In this document: positions 44,918-53,550 of the stretch, piece by piece
How positions within the stretch are numbered: the first letter of the stretch is position 1
How the letters are laid out: each line of letters begins with the position of its first letter
Assembly (NCBI GenBank): GCA_947085045.1
Contig: CAMTUU010000012.1
Coordinates: 1 to 63,653 of the forward strand
DNA: 63,653 bases
DNA from: Pseudolysinimonas_A sp947085045
GTDB taxonomy: Bacteria; Actinomycetota; Actinomycetes; Actinomycetales; Microbacteriaceae
Direction of reading: 5' to 3'
Program-made: the position numbers and the translations under genes
Notes under the pieces: generated by a model
What the model was told of the DNA's origin: nothing
The model's input: the letters and a program-made list of their open reading frames with translations, nothing else
The model's database searches: none

Positions 44918-44946
44918 GGCCCCCTCTCCAAGACGGGGAAGGGGCC
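44918..44946 (-). terminator. Hairpin after trxA
   Basis: GGCCCC and GGGGCC pair as the base of an imperfect stem (about 12 bp with wobble pairs) 18 nt past the trxA stop. It separates trxA from the next minus-strand gene. Confidence 0.55.
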
Positions 44947-44963
44947 ACGGGTCGCTCGGCGGC

Positions 44964-45290
44964 TTACGCCAGGAACTCCGCGAGGTCGGCCTCGAGGGCC
45001 GGCTTCGGCTTCGCGCCGATGACGCGCTTGACGACCTCGCCGCCCCGGAAGACGTACATCGCCGGGATCGACGTGATGCCGTACTTCTCGGCGGTGGCCG
45101 GGTTGTCGTCGACATTGAGCTTCACGATCTTGAGCTTGTCGGCGTTCTCCTCGGCGATCTTGTCGAGGATGGGCGACACGGCGCGACACGGACCGCACCA
45201 CTCGGCCCAGAAGTCGACCATGATCGGCATGTCGGAGTTGAGGACGTCGGCCTCGAACGTGGCGTCGGTCACCTCTTTGGCGCTGGACAT
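44964..45290 (-). CDS. trxA: Thioredoxin
   Basis: The product is 108 residues from ATG 45290 with AAGGAAAC upstream. FWAEWCGPCR carries the redox CGPC (residues 32-35), and GITSIPAMYVFRGGEVV contains the conserved cis-proline. It reduces cytoplasmic disulphides and is recharged by TrxB encoded 75 nt upstream in the same operon. Confidence 0.97.
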   Translation of the reverse strand: MSSAKEVTDATFEADVLNSDMPIMVDFWAEWCGPCRAVSPILDKIAEENADKLKIVKLNVDDNPATAEKYGITSIPAMYVFRGGEVVKRVIGAKPKPALEADLAEFLA

Positions 45291-45365
45291 CTGTTTCCTT
45301 CTTTCCTGAGATCTGCTGGTCACAACCGCGGGCTGCGGGCGCCCATTCCCTGCGGAGGCGGAGTC

Positions 45366-46325
45366 CTAGGCGGGGACGCCGACGGCCTGCGCGAGCAGGT
45401 ACGCCGGGAGATCCGCGAGGTAGTGCTCGGCGTCGAGCGCCGCGACGGTGCCGGAGCCGGCCGCGGTGATCGCCTGCTTGTAGGTCGGGTCGACCACGTC
45501 GCCCGCGGCGAAGACGCCCGCGATGTTGGTGCGCGACGACCGGCCGTCGACGGCGATCGTGCCGGCATCCGTCAGGTCGAGCTGGCCGTGGATGAGGTGC
45601 GTCCGCGGGTCGGAGCCGATGGCGACGAACATGCCCTGCACGTCGAGGGTCGTCTCGGCGCCGTCGTCGGTCGACACGATGCCGATGCCGGTGACCTTCT
45701 CGTCGCCGTAGACGTGGGCGACCTCCTGGTTCCAGAGCACCTCGATCTTGGGGTCGGCGAACGCGCGGTCCTGCATCGCGGCGGAGGCGCGAAAGGCATC
45801 CCGGCGGTGCACCAGGTAGACCTTGTCGGCGAACCGGGTGAGGAAGGTGGCCTCTTCGAGCGCGGAGTCGCCGCCACCGATCACGGCGACCCTCTTCTGC
45901 TTGAAGAAGGCGCCGTCGCAGGTGGCGCACCACGAGACGCCGTAGCCGGAGAGCCGCGTCTCGTCTTCGAGGCCGAGCTTGCGGTACTCCGAACCGGTCG
46001 CGTAGATGACCGTGAGCGCCTCCTCGACCGAGCCGTCGCCGAGGTGGATCTTCTTGACGTCGCCGGACAGTTCGACCTTGAGCACGTCGTCGTAGACGAT
46101 CTCGGCGCCGAACCGCTCGGCCTGCGCCTGCATCTTCATCATCAGGTCGGGGCCCATGATGCCGTCCGGGAATCCGGGGAAGTTCTCGACCTCGGTGGTC
46201 TTCATCAGCTCGCCGCCGAACTCGACGCTCGAGGCGATGACGAGCGGCTGGAGGTTCGCGCGTGCGGCGTAGATCGCGGCGGTGTATCCCGCCGGGCCTG
46301 AGCCGATGATCACGATCTGGCGCAT
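45366..46325 (-). CDS. trxB: Thioredoxin-disulfide reductase
   Basis: The product is 319 residues. FAD-binding GSGPAGYTAAIYAARA, redox WCATC (132-136), NADPH-binding GGGDSALEEA and the late GVFAAGDVVDPTYKQ motif match TrxB across the whole length. It passes electrons from NADPH to thioredoxin. Promoter TAGGAT is upstream. It follows murJ on the same strand with an 85-nt gap that contains a hairpin. Confidence 0.97.
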   Translation of the reverse strand: MRQIVIIGSGPAGYTAAIYAARANLQPLVIASSVEFGGELMKTTEVENFPGFPDGIMGPDLMMKMQAQAERFGAEIVYDDVLKVELSGDVKKIHLGDGSVEEALTVIYATGSEYRKLGLEDETRLSGYGVSWCATCDGAFFKQKRVAVIGGGDSALEEATFLTRFADKVYLVHRRDAFRASAAMQDRAFADPKIEVLWNQEVAHVYGDEKVTGIGIVSTDDGAETTLDVQGMFVAIGSDPRTHLIHGQLDLTDAGTIAVDGRSSRTNIAGVFAAGDVVDPTYKQAITAAGSGTVAALDAEHYLADLPAYLLAQAVGVPA

Positions 46326-46374
46326 GTTCCTTGACCCTGCTTTCCGGAGCTTTCCGCTCCACCGGATGCAACAC

Positions 46375-46380
46375 ATCCTA
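46375..46380 (-). promoter_or_regulatory. Candidate -10 element for trxB-trxA
   Basis: TAGGAT on the minus strand lies 49 nt before the trxB start, in the murJ-trxB gap. An AAGGAAC ribosome site follows near the ATG, so this is a leadered transcript. Confidence 0.5.
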
Positions 46381-46384
46381 GGTA

Positions 46385-46402
46385 CCGGTTATTTCGAACC
46401 GG
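46385..46402 (-). terminator. Hairpin after murJ
   Basis: CCGGTT and AACCGG pair around ATTTCG, 8 nt past the murJ stop. No T-tract follows, so termination strength is uncertain. Confidence 0.4.
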
Positions 46403-46410
46403 ACGGGGTT

Positions 46411-48021
46411 TCAGTTTCGTCTGAGGGAAGACAGCACGCCCCGCAGCTCGGGCGCTCGCGTCGCGACGAGCACGAGGACGAACACGAGGATGCCGGCCAG
46501 CCCGACGAGCGCGGTGGTCACGAGACCCTCGACCCGCCCCGCGGTCGCGAACCCTCCCGCCGCGAACCCGCCGAGCAGCGTGAACACGCCGATCCCCGCG
46601 GCAGCCCCGGGGATCGAGGCGAGGGCGAAGACGCCGAAGCGGCGCACGATCCCGGCCCCGCCGCCGCCGAGCCTCTTCCGGAGGATCACCGCGCCGGCGA
46701 CCGCCTGCACGATGACCGAGAGCGACGTCACGAGGCCGATGCCCGCGGCGATCCACGCCGAGGGTGCGGCGAGGAGGGCCAGGGCGCCGGCGATGAACAG
46801 CACCGCCTGCACGATCTGCAGGCAGAACGCGGTGCGGGTGTCGCCGAGGGCGTAGAACGCGCGCAGCACCACGTAGAACGTACTGAACGGCACGAGCCCG
46901 ACGAGGAACGTGATCAGCACGATGCCGATCACGCGCGCTTCACCGTCGCTGTCGGCGAAGAACCGCCCGAACGCGACGGCGGCCGCGGCGAGGGCGGCGC
47001 CGGTGGCGGTGACGAGCATGCCGATCGTGCGGAGCGACGCCGAGAGGTCCGCGCGCAGGGCCGGGATGTCGGAATCCCGCACCGCCGTCGCCATGCGGGT
47101 GAAGTACGGGGTCGCGATCGAGATCGCGACGATCGAGTGGGACAGCATGAAGATCAGCCACGCCACGCGCAGCACGGCGAGCGAGGCGTCGTCCGGGTCG
47201 GCCGTCGACGCCACGTTGGTCTGGACCAGGTTGGTCAGCTGCACGACGAGCACCATGCCGAACACCCAGCCCGCGGCGCGGGCCGGCGCCCCGAGGCCGG
47301 CGCCGCGCCAGCGGAAGTCGGGGCGGAATCGCAGTCCGGTGCGGCGCCAGAAGAAGACCAGAAGCACCGCCTGCAGCACGACTCCGAGGGTCGCCCCGCC
47401 GCCGAGCAGGGCGATCTTGCCGGCATCCCAGCTCGCGGGGTCGTCGTGCACCGGGCTGATACCGAAAAGGCCGGCGAACACGGCGAGGGTCGCGATCATG
47501 ACGACGTTGTTGATCGCGGGCGCCCAGGCGGCGGGACCGAAGACGCCCCGCGCGCTCAGCACCTCGCCGACGAGGGCGTAGACCGCGTAGAAGAAGATCT
47601 GCGGGAGGCACCAGTAGGCCAGGGCGATCGCGAGGTCGAGGCCTCCGTCGGCGAGAGCGCCCTCATTGCTGGCGATCGCGTACAGACGGACGATGAACGG
47701 GGCCGCGACGGTCGCGAGGATCGTCGTCGCCAGGAACGCGACGACGCCGAGGGTCACCAGGCGGTTGACGAACGCCTCGCCGCCGTCGGGCTGGGTCGCC
47801 GACTTGACGATGTGCGGCACCAGCACCGCCGACAGCAGGCCCCCGGCGACGATCGCGTAGACGTACGTGGGCAACTGGTTCGCCAGAGCGAAGGCGTTCG
47901 GTCCGGGGCTGGTCACCCCGAGCACGATCGCGAGCACCGAGATGTTCGCGAATCCGAGCAGTCGCGAGACGATCGTGCCGGATGCGAGCGCAACGCTCGC
48001 ACGCCGCACGTTGCTGCTCAC
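46411..48021 (-). CDS. murJ: Lipid II flippase MurJ (MviN)
   Basis: The product is 536 residues from GTG 48021 with about 14 transmembrane segments, the MurJ size. The N-terminal RRASVALASGTIVSRLLGFANISVLAIVLG and RAFYALGDTRTAFCLQIVQAV are the typical conserved parts. It turns lipid II to the outer face for RodA/PbpA. It lacks the cytoplasmic pseudokinase extension of mycobacterial MviN. The start overlaps the DUF6049 stop by 4 nt, the standard pairing in actinobacteria. Confidence 0.95.
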   Translation of the reverse strand: MSSNVRRASVALASGTIVSRLLGFANISVLAIVLGVTSPGPNAFALANQLPTYVYAIVAGGLLSAVLVPHIVKSATQPDGGEAFVNRLVTLGVVAFLATTILATVAAPFIVRLYAIASNEGALADGGLDLAIALAYWCLPQIFFYAVYALVGEVLSARGVFGPAAWAPAINNVVMIATLAVFAGLFGISPVHDDPASWDAGKIALLGGGATLGVVLQAVLLVFFWRRTGLRFRPDFRWRGAGLGAPARAAGWVFGMVLVVQLTNLVQTNVASTADPDDASLAVLRVAWLIFMLSHSIVAISIATPYFTRMATAVRDSDIPALRADLSASLRTIGMLVTATGAALAAAAVAFGRFFADSDGEARVIGIVLITFLVGLVPFSTFYVVLRAFYALGDTRTAFCLQIVQAVLFIAGALALLAAPSAWIAAGIGLVTSLSVIVQAVAGAVILRKRLGGGGAGIVRRFGVFALASIPGAAAGIGVFTLLGGFAAGGFATAGRVEGLVTTALVGLAGILVFVLVLVATRAPELRGVLSSLRRN

Positions 48022-49757
48022 TCGGCCGCCCGCTCCCCGGTCGTCTGCTCCCCGGTCGCCGGCGAGGCCCGCCGCCGCCGCACGACGACGTTGCGGGCGA
48101 TGCCGGCGGCGAAGACGAGCGCCACGGCGGAACCGACGACGATCCCGACCGTCTCCCACTGCGCCTGCAGGTCCGCGGTGAACCGCCGCACCTCGCCGAT
48201 CTGCACCCCGGTGCCCGGGCTGGAGAGCCGCACCTCGACGACGACCTCACCGTTGGTGACCGCCTCGGCATCCAGCTTGACGGTCCTCGACGAGCCGGGC
48301 TCGATGGTCACCTCGACGGGTGCACCGACCCGCAGCGACGGCTCCTGCGGCCGCACGGCGACCGTCACCGTCACCGGGAAGTCGAGGGCGTTCGAGATCG
48401 GGATCGGGAGGGACGTCTGCGTGCTGGTCACCAAGGCATCGCCGCCGTCCACCAGCTGCACCGACGAGAGGATCTCGGCCGACCTGTCGAGGAACGCTCG
48501 GGCGTCCGTCGCCCAGCGCGGCTGCGCTCCCTGCCGCACCGCGAGCAGCGACAGCAGCTGGAGGCGGCGTGGGGCCGTGAGCAGCTCCGGGTCACTGAGG
48601 ATCGTCGCGAACTCCGCCTCCGCGCGCACCGCGGCGGTCAGCGCGGGCGTCGTCGCGACGGGATCCCCGGCGGTACCGTCGACGACGCTGGCGGACTCCG
48701 GGGCTTCCGCCAGTACCGCGGAAAGCCCGGACATCACGGTGGAGTCCCGCGCGTCGAGGGCGGCGTAGGTCTCCTCGAGACCGTAGAACGAGAACGATGA
48801 CCGGCGGTCCAGCGTGAGCACGACCGAGCGACCGGGATGCGCGGCGGCAAGCCCGTCGAGCGCGGCCCCGAGGCGGGTCACGGCCTGCTCCCGTGTCGCG
48901 ACGTCGATCGAGGTGCTCGCCTCGGCGAAGAGGTCGGAAGCCGCGGAATCGGCGACGATGCCGGTGAGGTCGCCGAAGCCGGCGAGGGCGCCCGCGGTCT
49001 CCGAGACGTTCGCCGAGCTGAGCAGCAGCGACGTATACCCCGCGGTCGCGTAGGCGGCGAGGTCGGCAGCGACGACGGATCCCGCCGACGGCCAGGCGAT
49101 CCCCGGCAAAGTGTCCGCCCAGGCGAGCAACTCCTGCGTGGTCGGCAGCGGAGGGGGCTCGCCCCCTCCCGGGCCGGGGGTCTCGGGCGACTCGGGGGTG
49201 CCGGTCGGGTCGGGTGCGGGCGTCGCCGATTCGGTCGGGACCGCGGTCTGCGCCGGGCCGAACGCAGCGGGATCGATCGCGAAGCCGAAGTCCACCGGCA
49301 CGGCCAGGTCGAGGGAGTCGTCCCGCGCGAGCGGTGTGAGGTCGGCGTCGGCGTAGGCCAGCAGGAACACCTCGTTGGGCGCTGCCGCGAGCCGGTCGAG
49401 CCACTCGAGCGCCGACGCCGGAGCGGCCGAGCCGAGCACTCGGATCGAGGCCGGGATCATCGGGTCGAGGGCGATCGTCGCCGAGGTCGTGAGCAGCTCG
49501 TCGAGTTCGCGGGTGAGGGCGCCGACCGGGGAGGTGGCGATCTCCAGTGTCGCAGCGTCGAGCATCCCGTCGGGGCCGGGGCGCGCCGTGATCGGCACGA
49601 CGACGCTCACCGAGATCGGCGCGCCAGCGAGACGGGGCGCCCCGACCGCGGACCCGGCGCCGAGGGCGGGGGCCAGCAGCGCGACTGCGGTGACGACGAC
49701 GGCCGTCCCGCGACGGATCGCGGGCACGGCGCGTCCGTTCTCCCGCGCGGCCGACAT
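48018..49757 (-). CDS. DUF6049 family secreted/membrane protein
   Basis: The product is 579 residues from ATG 49757. The N-terminal signal sequence (AVVVTAVALLAPALGAGSAVGA, about 19-40) is followed by a large extracellular part with Ala/Pro/Thr linkers, and one C-terminal transmembrane helix (VGIVVGSAVALVFAAGIA) precedes a basic tail. A glycoprotein-like DUF6049 gene directly before murJ is conserved in actinobacteria. Function is unknown; a partner role for MurJ or wall assembly is the usual inference. Confidence 0.88.
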   Translation of the reverse strand: MSAARENGRAVPAIRRGTAVVVTAVALLAPALGAGSAVGAPRLAGAPISVSVVVPITARPGPDGMLDAATLEIATSPVGALTRELDELLTTSATIALDPMIPASIRVLGSAAPASALEWLDRLAAAPNEVFLLAYADADLTPLARDDSLDLAVPVDFGFAIDPAAFGPAQTAVPTESATPAPDPTGTPESPETPGPGGGEPPPLPTTQELLAWADTLPGIAWPSAGSVVAADLAAYATAGYTSLLLSSANVSETAGALAGFGDLTGIVADSAASDLFAEASTSIDVATREQAVTRLGAALDGLAAAHPGRSVVLTLDRRSSFSFYGLEETYAALDARDSTVMSGLSAVLAEAPESASVVDGTAGDPVATTPALTAAVRAEAEFATILSDPELLTAPRRLQLLSLLAVRQGAQPRWATDARAFLDRSAEILSSVQLVDGGDALVTSTQTSLPIPISNALDFPVTVTVAVRPQEPSLRVGAPVEVTIEPGSSRTVKLDAEAVTNGEVVVEVRLSSPGTGVQIGEVRRFTADLQAQWETVGIVVGSAVALVFAAGIARNVVVRRRRASPATGEQTTGERAAE

Positions 49758-49764
49758 AATCCCG

Positions 49765-49770
49765 AGCTTA
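49765..49770 (-). promoter_or_regulatory. Candidate -10 element for DUF6049-murJ
   Basis: TAAGCT on the minus strand ends 7 nt before ATG 49757, consistent with a leaderless transcript and with this start. Confidence 0.55.
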
Positions 49771-49827
49771 AGCGCCGCGGGCGGCGTCGGGTCGCGGGCC
49801 GCCGGGTAACCGAAGGACAATGGGGGA

Positions 49828-51261
49828 ATGGACAGTGTCGCGGCGGCGTCGGCCCGCCTGCGCGACCTCGCGACGCGGCCCGCGGTGGCGGAGCTCGCGC
49901 GACTCTTCACCGACGGCGGTCACGACCTGGCGCTCGTCGGCGGCACGGTGCGCGACGCGTTTCTCGGCCGGTCGCTCGACGGCGACGACATCGACCTCGA
50001 CTTCACGACGGATGCGCTTCCCGAGCGCACCGAGCAGCTGCTGCTCCCCCTCGGCAAGACGTTGTGGGACACCGGGCGTCGGTTCGGCACGATCGGCGTG
50101 CGTCTCGGCGGCTACGTCTGCGAGATCACCACCTACCGCAGCGACGCCTACGACGGCACGAGCCGCAAGCCTGAGGTGCAGTTCGGCGACAGCCTCGAAG
50201 CCGACCTCACCCGGCGCGACTTCACGGTCAACGCGATGGCGTTGCGGGTCCCCGACCTGCGGCTGGTCGATCCCACGGGCGGCTTCGACGACCTGCTCGC
50301 CGGGCGGCTCCGCACCCCGGGCGCCCCCGAGATCTCGTTCGGCGATGACCCGCTGCGGATGCTGCGCGGGGCGCGGTTCCGGGCGCAGCTCGGTTTCGAT
50401 CTCGACCCCGACGCGGCCGACGCCGCCCGCCGGATGGCGCCGACGCTCGCGATCGTCGCGGCGGAGCGCATCCAGCAGGAACTGGCGAAACTGCTGCTCG
50501 CCGACGAGCCGTCGGCCGGCATCCGGGTGCTCGTCGACACCGGACTCGCCGACCGGGTGCTGCCCGAGGTGCCGGCGCTGCGGCTCGAGATCGACGAACA
50601 CGCGCGGCACAAAGACGTCTACGAGCACAGCCTCACCGCGCTCGACCGCGCGCTCGACCTCGAGAAGGCCCGGGGTCGCGGCCCCGACCTGGTGCTGCGC
50701 CTCGCCGTCCTGCTGCACGACATCGGCAAGCCCGCCACCCGCGAGATCGAGCCGGGCGGCGGCGTCACCTTCCACCACCACGACGTGCTGGGCGCGCGAC
50801 TGGCCGCCAAGCGGCTGAAGGCCCTGCGCTTCGACAAGGCGACGATCGAGGCGGTGGCCGACCTCATCCGCCTGCACCTGCGCTTCTTCGGCTACGCGGA
50901 AGGCACCTGGACGGATGCGGCGGTGCGGCGTTACGTGCGGGATGCCGGCGACCAGCTGGAGCGGCTGCACATCCTGTCGCGCGCCGACGTGACGACCCGC
51001 AACGTACGCAAGGCCGAGAAGCTGGCGCGCGCCTACGACGACCTCGAGGGACGGATCGCGGCGCTCGCCGAGCAAGAGGAGCTCGCGGCACTGCGACCCG
51101 ACCTCGACGGCGAGCAGATCATGGCGATCCTCGGGCTGACGCCGGGACGCGAGGTCGGCGAGGCGTACCGGTTCCTGCTCGAGGCCCGGCTCGACGAGGG
51201 TCCGCTGGGGTCCGAGGAAGCCGAGCGCCGACTGCGGAGCTGGTGGTCGGCGCGGGGCTGA
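49828..51261 (+). CDS. pcnA: CCA tRNA nucleotidyltransferase
   Basis: The product is 477 residues. The class II nucleotidyltransferase head has LVGGTVRDAFLGR, DGDDIDLDFTT and RRDFTVNAMAL, and the second half holds an HD domain (LLHDIGKPATRE ... HHHDVLGARLA). It adds or repairs the 3' CCA of tRNAs, needed here because none of the three tRNA genes in this window encodes CCA. It is divergent from DUF6049 and precedes the rpsF operon. Confidence 0.94.
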   Translation: MDSVAAASARLRDLATRPAVAELARLFTDGGHDLALVGGTVRDAFLGRSLDGDDIDLDFTTDALPERTEQLLLPLGKTLWDTGRRFGTIGVRLGGYVCEITTYRSDAYDGTSRKPEVQFGDSLEADLTRRDFTVNAMALRVPDLRLVDPTGGFDDLLAGRLRTPGAPEISFGDDPLRMLRGARFRAQLGFDLDPDAADAARRMAPTLAIVAAERIQQELAKLLLADEPSAGIRVLVDTGLADRVLPEVPALRLEIDEHARHKDVYEHSLTALDRALDLEKARGRGPDLVLRLAVLLHDIGKPATREIEPGGGVTFHHHDVLGARLAAKRLKALRFDKATIEAVADLIRLHLRFFGYAEGTWTDAAVRRYVRDAGDQLERLHILSRADVTTRNVRKAEKLARAYDDLEGRIAALAEQEELAALRPDLDGEQIMAILGLTPGREVGEAYRFLLEARLDEGPLGSEEAERRLRSWWSARG

Positions 51262-51263
51262 CC

Positions 51264-51269
51264 TATGAT
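51264..51269 (+). promoter_or_regulatory. Candidate -10 element for the rpsF operon
   Basis: TATGAT lies just after the pcnA stop, giving a leader of about 95 nt that contains two strong palindromes before rpsF. Confidence 0.6.
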
Positions 51270-51283
51270 CGACAGGTTGCCCA

Positions 51284-51342
51284 CCCGGGATCCCGGGCGC
51301 GGACGACACGTCACAACCCTCCTGCTGCAGAACTTCTGCAGC
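51284..51342 (+). promoter_or_regulatory. Structured leader of the rpsF-ssb-rpsR-rplI operon
   Basis: A perfect 14-bp palindrome CCCGGGATCCCGGG (51284-51297) and a hairpin with 7-bp arms GCTGCAG/CTGCAGC (51324-51342, loop AACTT) followed by CGCTGAG. Leaders of rpsF operons can bind the S6:S18 complex; the match to that motif is unproven here. Confidence 0.4.
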
Positions 51343-51367
51343 CGCTGAGACCAGAGGAGGTGGGTTA

Positions 51368-51814
51368 ATGACGCACCAGTATGAGCTGATGGTGATCCTC
51401 GATCCCGAGATCGATGAGCGCACCGTCGCACCCAGCCTGGACAAGTTCCTCAACGTGATCCGCAACGACGGCGGCACGATCGAGAACGTGGACATCTGGG
51501 GCAAGCGCCGCCTGGCCTACGAGATCCAGAAGAAGGCCGAAGGCATCTACGCCGTCGTGAACTTCACCGCGACCTCGACCGCCACCGTCGAACTCGATCG
51601 CCAGCTGAAGCTGTCCGAGGCGGTGCTGCGCACCAAGGTGCTGCGCGCCGAGGAGGCCGTGGCTCGCGTGGCCGCGCACGCCGTCGAGGAGGCCGCCAAG
51701 GCCGAGCGCAAGGCGGCCGCGATCGCCAAGAAGCCCGCCGCGCCGAAGGCCGACGAAGTGCCCGCCGCTCCCGCCGCCGCTGCGCCGGCCGACACTCGGG
51801 CCGAGGCGGAGTAA
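51368..51814 (+). CDS. rpsF: 30S ribosomal protein S6
   Basis: The product is 148 residues with AGAGGAGG upstream. The S6 fold is clear (YELMVILDPEIDERTV, WGKRRLAYEIQKKAEGIYAVVNF). The tail after residue 95 is an added Ala/Lys/Pro-rich extension (KPAAPKADEVPAAPAAAA), making it longer than the 95-100 residues usual outside actinobacteria. It heads the rpsF-ssb-rpsR-rplI operon. Confidence 0.97.
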   Translation: MTHQYELMVILDPEIDERTVAPSLDKFLNVIRNDGGTIENVDIWGKRRLAYEIQKKAEGIYAVVNFTATSTATVELDRQLKLSEAVLRTKVLRAEEAVARVAAHAVEEAAKAERKAAAIAKKPAAPKADEVPAAPAAAAPADTRAEAE

Positions 51815-51816
51815 CC

Positions 51817-52326
51817 GTGGCCGGCGAGACGATCATCACCGTGGTGGGAAACCTCACCGCCGACCCCGAACTGCGCTACACGCAGGGCGGGCTGGCCGTC
51901 GCCAACTTCACCATCGCGTCGACCCCGCGCACGTTCGACCGTCAGGCGAACGACTGGAAGGACGGCGACGCCCTCTTCCTGCGCGCCTCGTGCTGGCGTG
52001 AATTCGCCGAGCACGTCGCCGGGTCGCTGACGAAGGGCAGCCGGGTCGTCGCGACCGGCCGTCTCAAGCAGCGCAACTACGACGACCGTGACGGCAACAA
52101 GCGCATCGCGATCGAGCTGGAGGTCGACGAGATCGGCCCCTCGCTCCGCTACGCGACCGCGCAGGTGACCCGTGCCGCGGGTGGCAGCAGTGGTGGCGGC
52201 GGCGGAGGCCGTGGCCAGGTGTCCGGCGGTGCCGAGGAGCCGTGGGCCGCGAGCGCGCCCGCGTCCGGCGGCGGCGACGACGTCTGGAACACGCCCGGCA
52301 ACTACAACGACGAGACCCCGTTCTGA
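51817..52326 (+). CDS. ssb: Single-stranded DNA-binding protein
   Basis: The product is 169 residues from GTG 51817, 2 nt after rpsF. The OB-fold covers about 1-110 (GETIITVVGNLTADPELRYTQGG, FLRASCWREFAEHV). A Gly/Ser-rich linker follows, and the acidic tip ends DETPF, the DxxPF-type tail that recruits replication and repair proteins. Essential at forks and gaps. Confidence 0.97.
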   Translation: MAGETIITVVGNLTADPELRYTQGGLAVANFTIASTPRTFDRQANDWKDGDALFLRASCWREFAEHVAGSLTKGSRVVATGRLKQRNYDDRDGNKRIAIELEVDEIGPSLRYATAQVTRAAGGSSGGGGGGRGQVSGGAEEPWAASAPASGGGDDVWNTPGNYNDETPF

Positions 52327-52365
52327 GCCCCGGCTCGAACGTAGAGACCCAGAAGGAAGACAGCA

Positions 52366-52632
52366 ATGGCTGGCAAGAGCAGCAGCAGCGGCGGAGACCG
52401 CCGCAAGCGCGGGCCCAAGGGCGGCAAGAACGCCGCTCCCGCGAAGAGCATCCGCGTCGGCGTCATCGACTACAAGGACGTCGCAACGCTTCGCAAGTTC
52501 ATCTCCGAGCGCGGAAAGATCCGCGCCCGGCGCATCACCGGCGTCTCGGTCCAGGAGCAGCGGCTCATCGCACGCGCGGTCAAGAACGCGCGTGAGATGG
52601 CCCTGCTCCCCTACGCGGGTTCGGGGAGATAA
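52366..52632 (+). CDS. rpsR: 30S ribosomal protein S18
   Basis: The product is 88 residues. IDYKDVATLRKFISERGKI and RARRITGVSVQEQRLIARAVKNAREMALLPY match S18 along its whole length. It partners S6 on the platform. The gene order ssb-rpsR-rplI is standard. No cysteine zinc site is seen, so this is the zinc-free form. Confidence 0.97.
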   Translation: MAGKSSSSGGDRRKRGPKGGKNAAPAKSIRVGVIDYKDVATLRKFISERGKIRARRITGVSVQEQRLIARAVKNAREMALLPYAGSGR

Positions 52633-52635
52633 CGC

Positions 52636-53088
52636 ATGTCGAAGCTCATCCTCACGTCCGAGGTCTCCGGCCTCGGCTCGGCCGGTGACGTCGTCGACGT
52701 CAAGAACGGCTACGCCCGCAACTACCTCATCCCACAGGGTTTCGCGGTCGCCTGGACCAAGGGCGCCGAGAAGCAGGTCGACTCGATCCGCGCCTCCCGC
52801 GCGGCCAAGGAGCTCGCCACCCTCGAGGAGGCGCAGGCCCTCAAGGCCAAGCTCGAGGCCGCCGTCGTGAAGCTGGCCGTCAAGGCGGGCCGCGAGGGCC
52901 GGCTGTTCGGCTCGGTCAAGACGGCGGATGTCGCGGACGCGGTCAAGGCCGCGGGTCTCGGCGACATCGACAAGCGCTCGATCGAGCTGTCGGCTCCGAT
53001 CAAGGGCCTCGGCCGCCACGACGCCACCGTGCGTCTGCGCACCGACGTGCTCGCCGCGCTCACGCTCGACGTGGTCGCCGCCAAGTAG
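52636..53088 (+). CDS. rplI: 50S ribosomal protein L9
   Basis: The product is 150 residues. The N-terminal KLILTSEVSGLGSAGDVVDVKNGYARNYLIP and the C-terminal domain after the long helix match L9. It is the last gene of the operon and is followed by a strong hairpin. Confidence 0.97.
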   Translation: MSKLILTSEVSGLGSAGDVVDVKNGYARNYLIPQGFAVAWTKGAEKQVDSIRASRAAKELATLEEAQALKAKLEAAVVKLAVKAGREGRLFGSVKTADVADAVKAAGLGDIDKRSIELSAPIKGLGRHDATVRLRTDVLAALTLDVVAAK

Positions 53089-53099
53089 CGGGTTTCTTC

Positions 53100-53130
53100 G
53101 GGAAGCGCGCCCTGTCGGGGCGCGCTTCCC
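53100..53130 (+). terminator. Terminator hairpin of the rpsF operon
   Basis: A perfect 13-bp stem GGGAAGCGCGCCC/GGGCGCGCTTCCC with a 5-nt loop, 11 nt past rplI. No long T-tract, as often in high-GC actinobacteria. Confidence 0.8.
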
Positions 53131-53147
53131 TGGGTTAACGGCGGAAG

Positions 53148-53175
53148 ACCGTGTCCCCCGGACGAGGGACACGGT
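53148..53175. terminator. Second hairpin after rplI
   Basis: ACCGTGTCCC and GGGACACGGT form a perfect 10-bp stem with an 8-nt loop, 17 nt after the first hairpin. It may be a backup terminator or a processing site. Confidence 0.5.
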
Positions 53176-53204
53176 CGCCGTACCCCGGCCGAAAACTCAC
53201 AAAG

Positions 53205-53402
53205 TCGTCCACAGGCGGCCTGTCAAGTGGAGAAGTCTCAAGTAACAGTCCAAGCCTGTTTGCACACACAGGGTGTGGAAACAGAAAGCCCAGGTCAACG
53301 TGCCTTTCGTGCAGGTTACTGGGCTATTCTCCACAGCTGATTCCACAACTTCTTCACACTAGTCCCGGCGTTTCCCGCGGATTGCCCACAGCGTCGTCCA
53401 CA
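53205..53402. promoter_or_regulatory. DnaA-box-like cluster upstream of dnaB
   Basis: One-mismatch 9-mers: TCGTCCACA (53205-53213), TTCTCCACA (53327-53335), TTGCCCACA (53382-53390) and TCGTCCACA (53394-53402); weaker TGTGGAAAC (53274-53282). They sit upstream of the replicative helicase gene and could titrate DnaA or regulate dnaB. Confidence 0.5.
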
Positions 53403-53550
53403 GGCCGTGTTGTCCCCCCGGGGACCGACTCCTTACTGTGGGCGAGCGCGCGTCACGAGGTCCGGGGGGATCTCGACGAATCCGGCCCGGGGTGTCCGCG
53501 GGCAATGTCGGCGTGCCCGCCTATCGTGACCAGCTGGAGGTCCTTCTCTC

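Larger units (their letters stand above)
53089..53550. other. 462-bp spacer between rplI and dnaB
   Basis: No convincing gene is seen on either strand. It holds two strong hairpins (53100-53130 and 53148-53175) at the rplI end, then at about 53190-53410 a stretch that is less GC-rich and full of DnaA-box-like 9-mers, then the GC-rich leader of dnaB. See the separate entries. Confidence 0.8.

Noticed and set aside
43585..46374. A single 929-codon minus-strand frame spanning aminotransferase, trxA and trxB
   Set aside because: Only the 3' part (from 44886) is the real aminotransferase; the 5' part runs out of frame through trxA and trxB, which have their own full domains.
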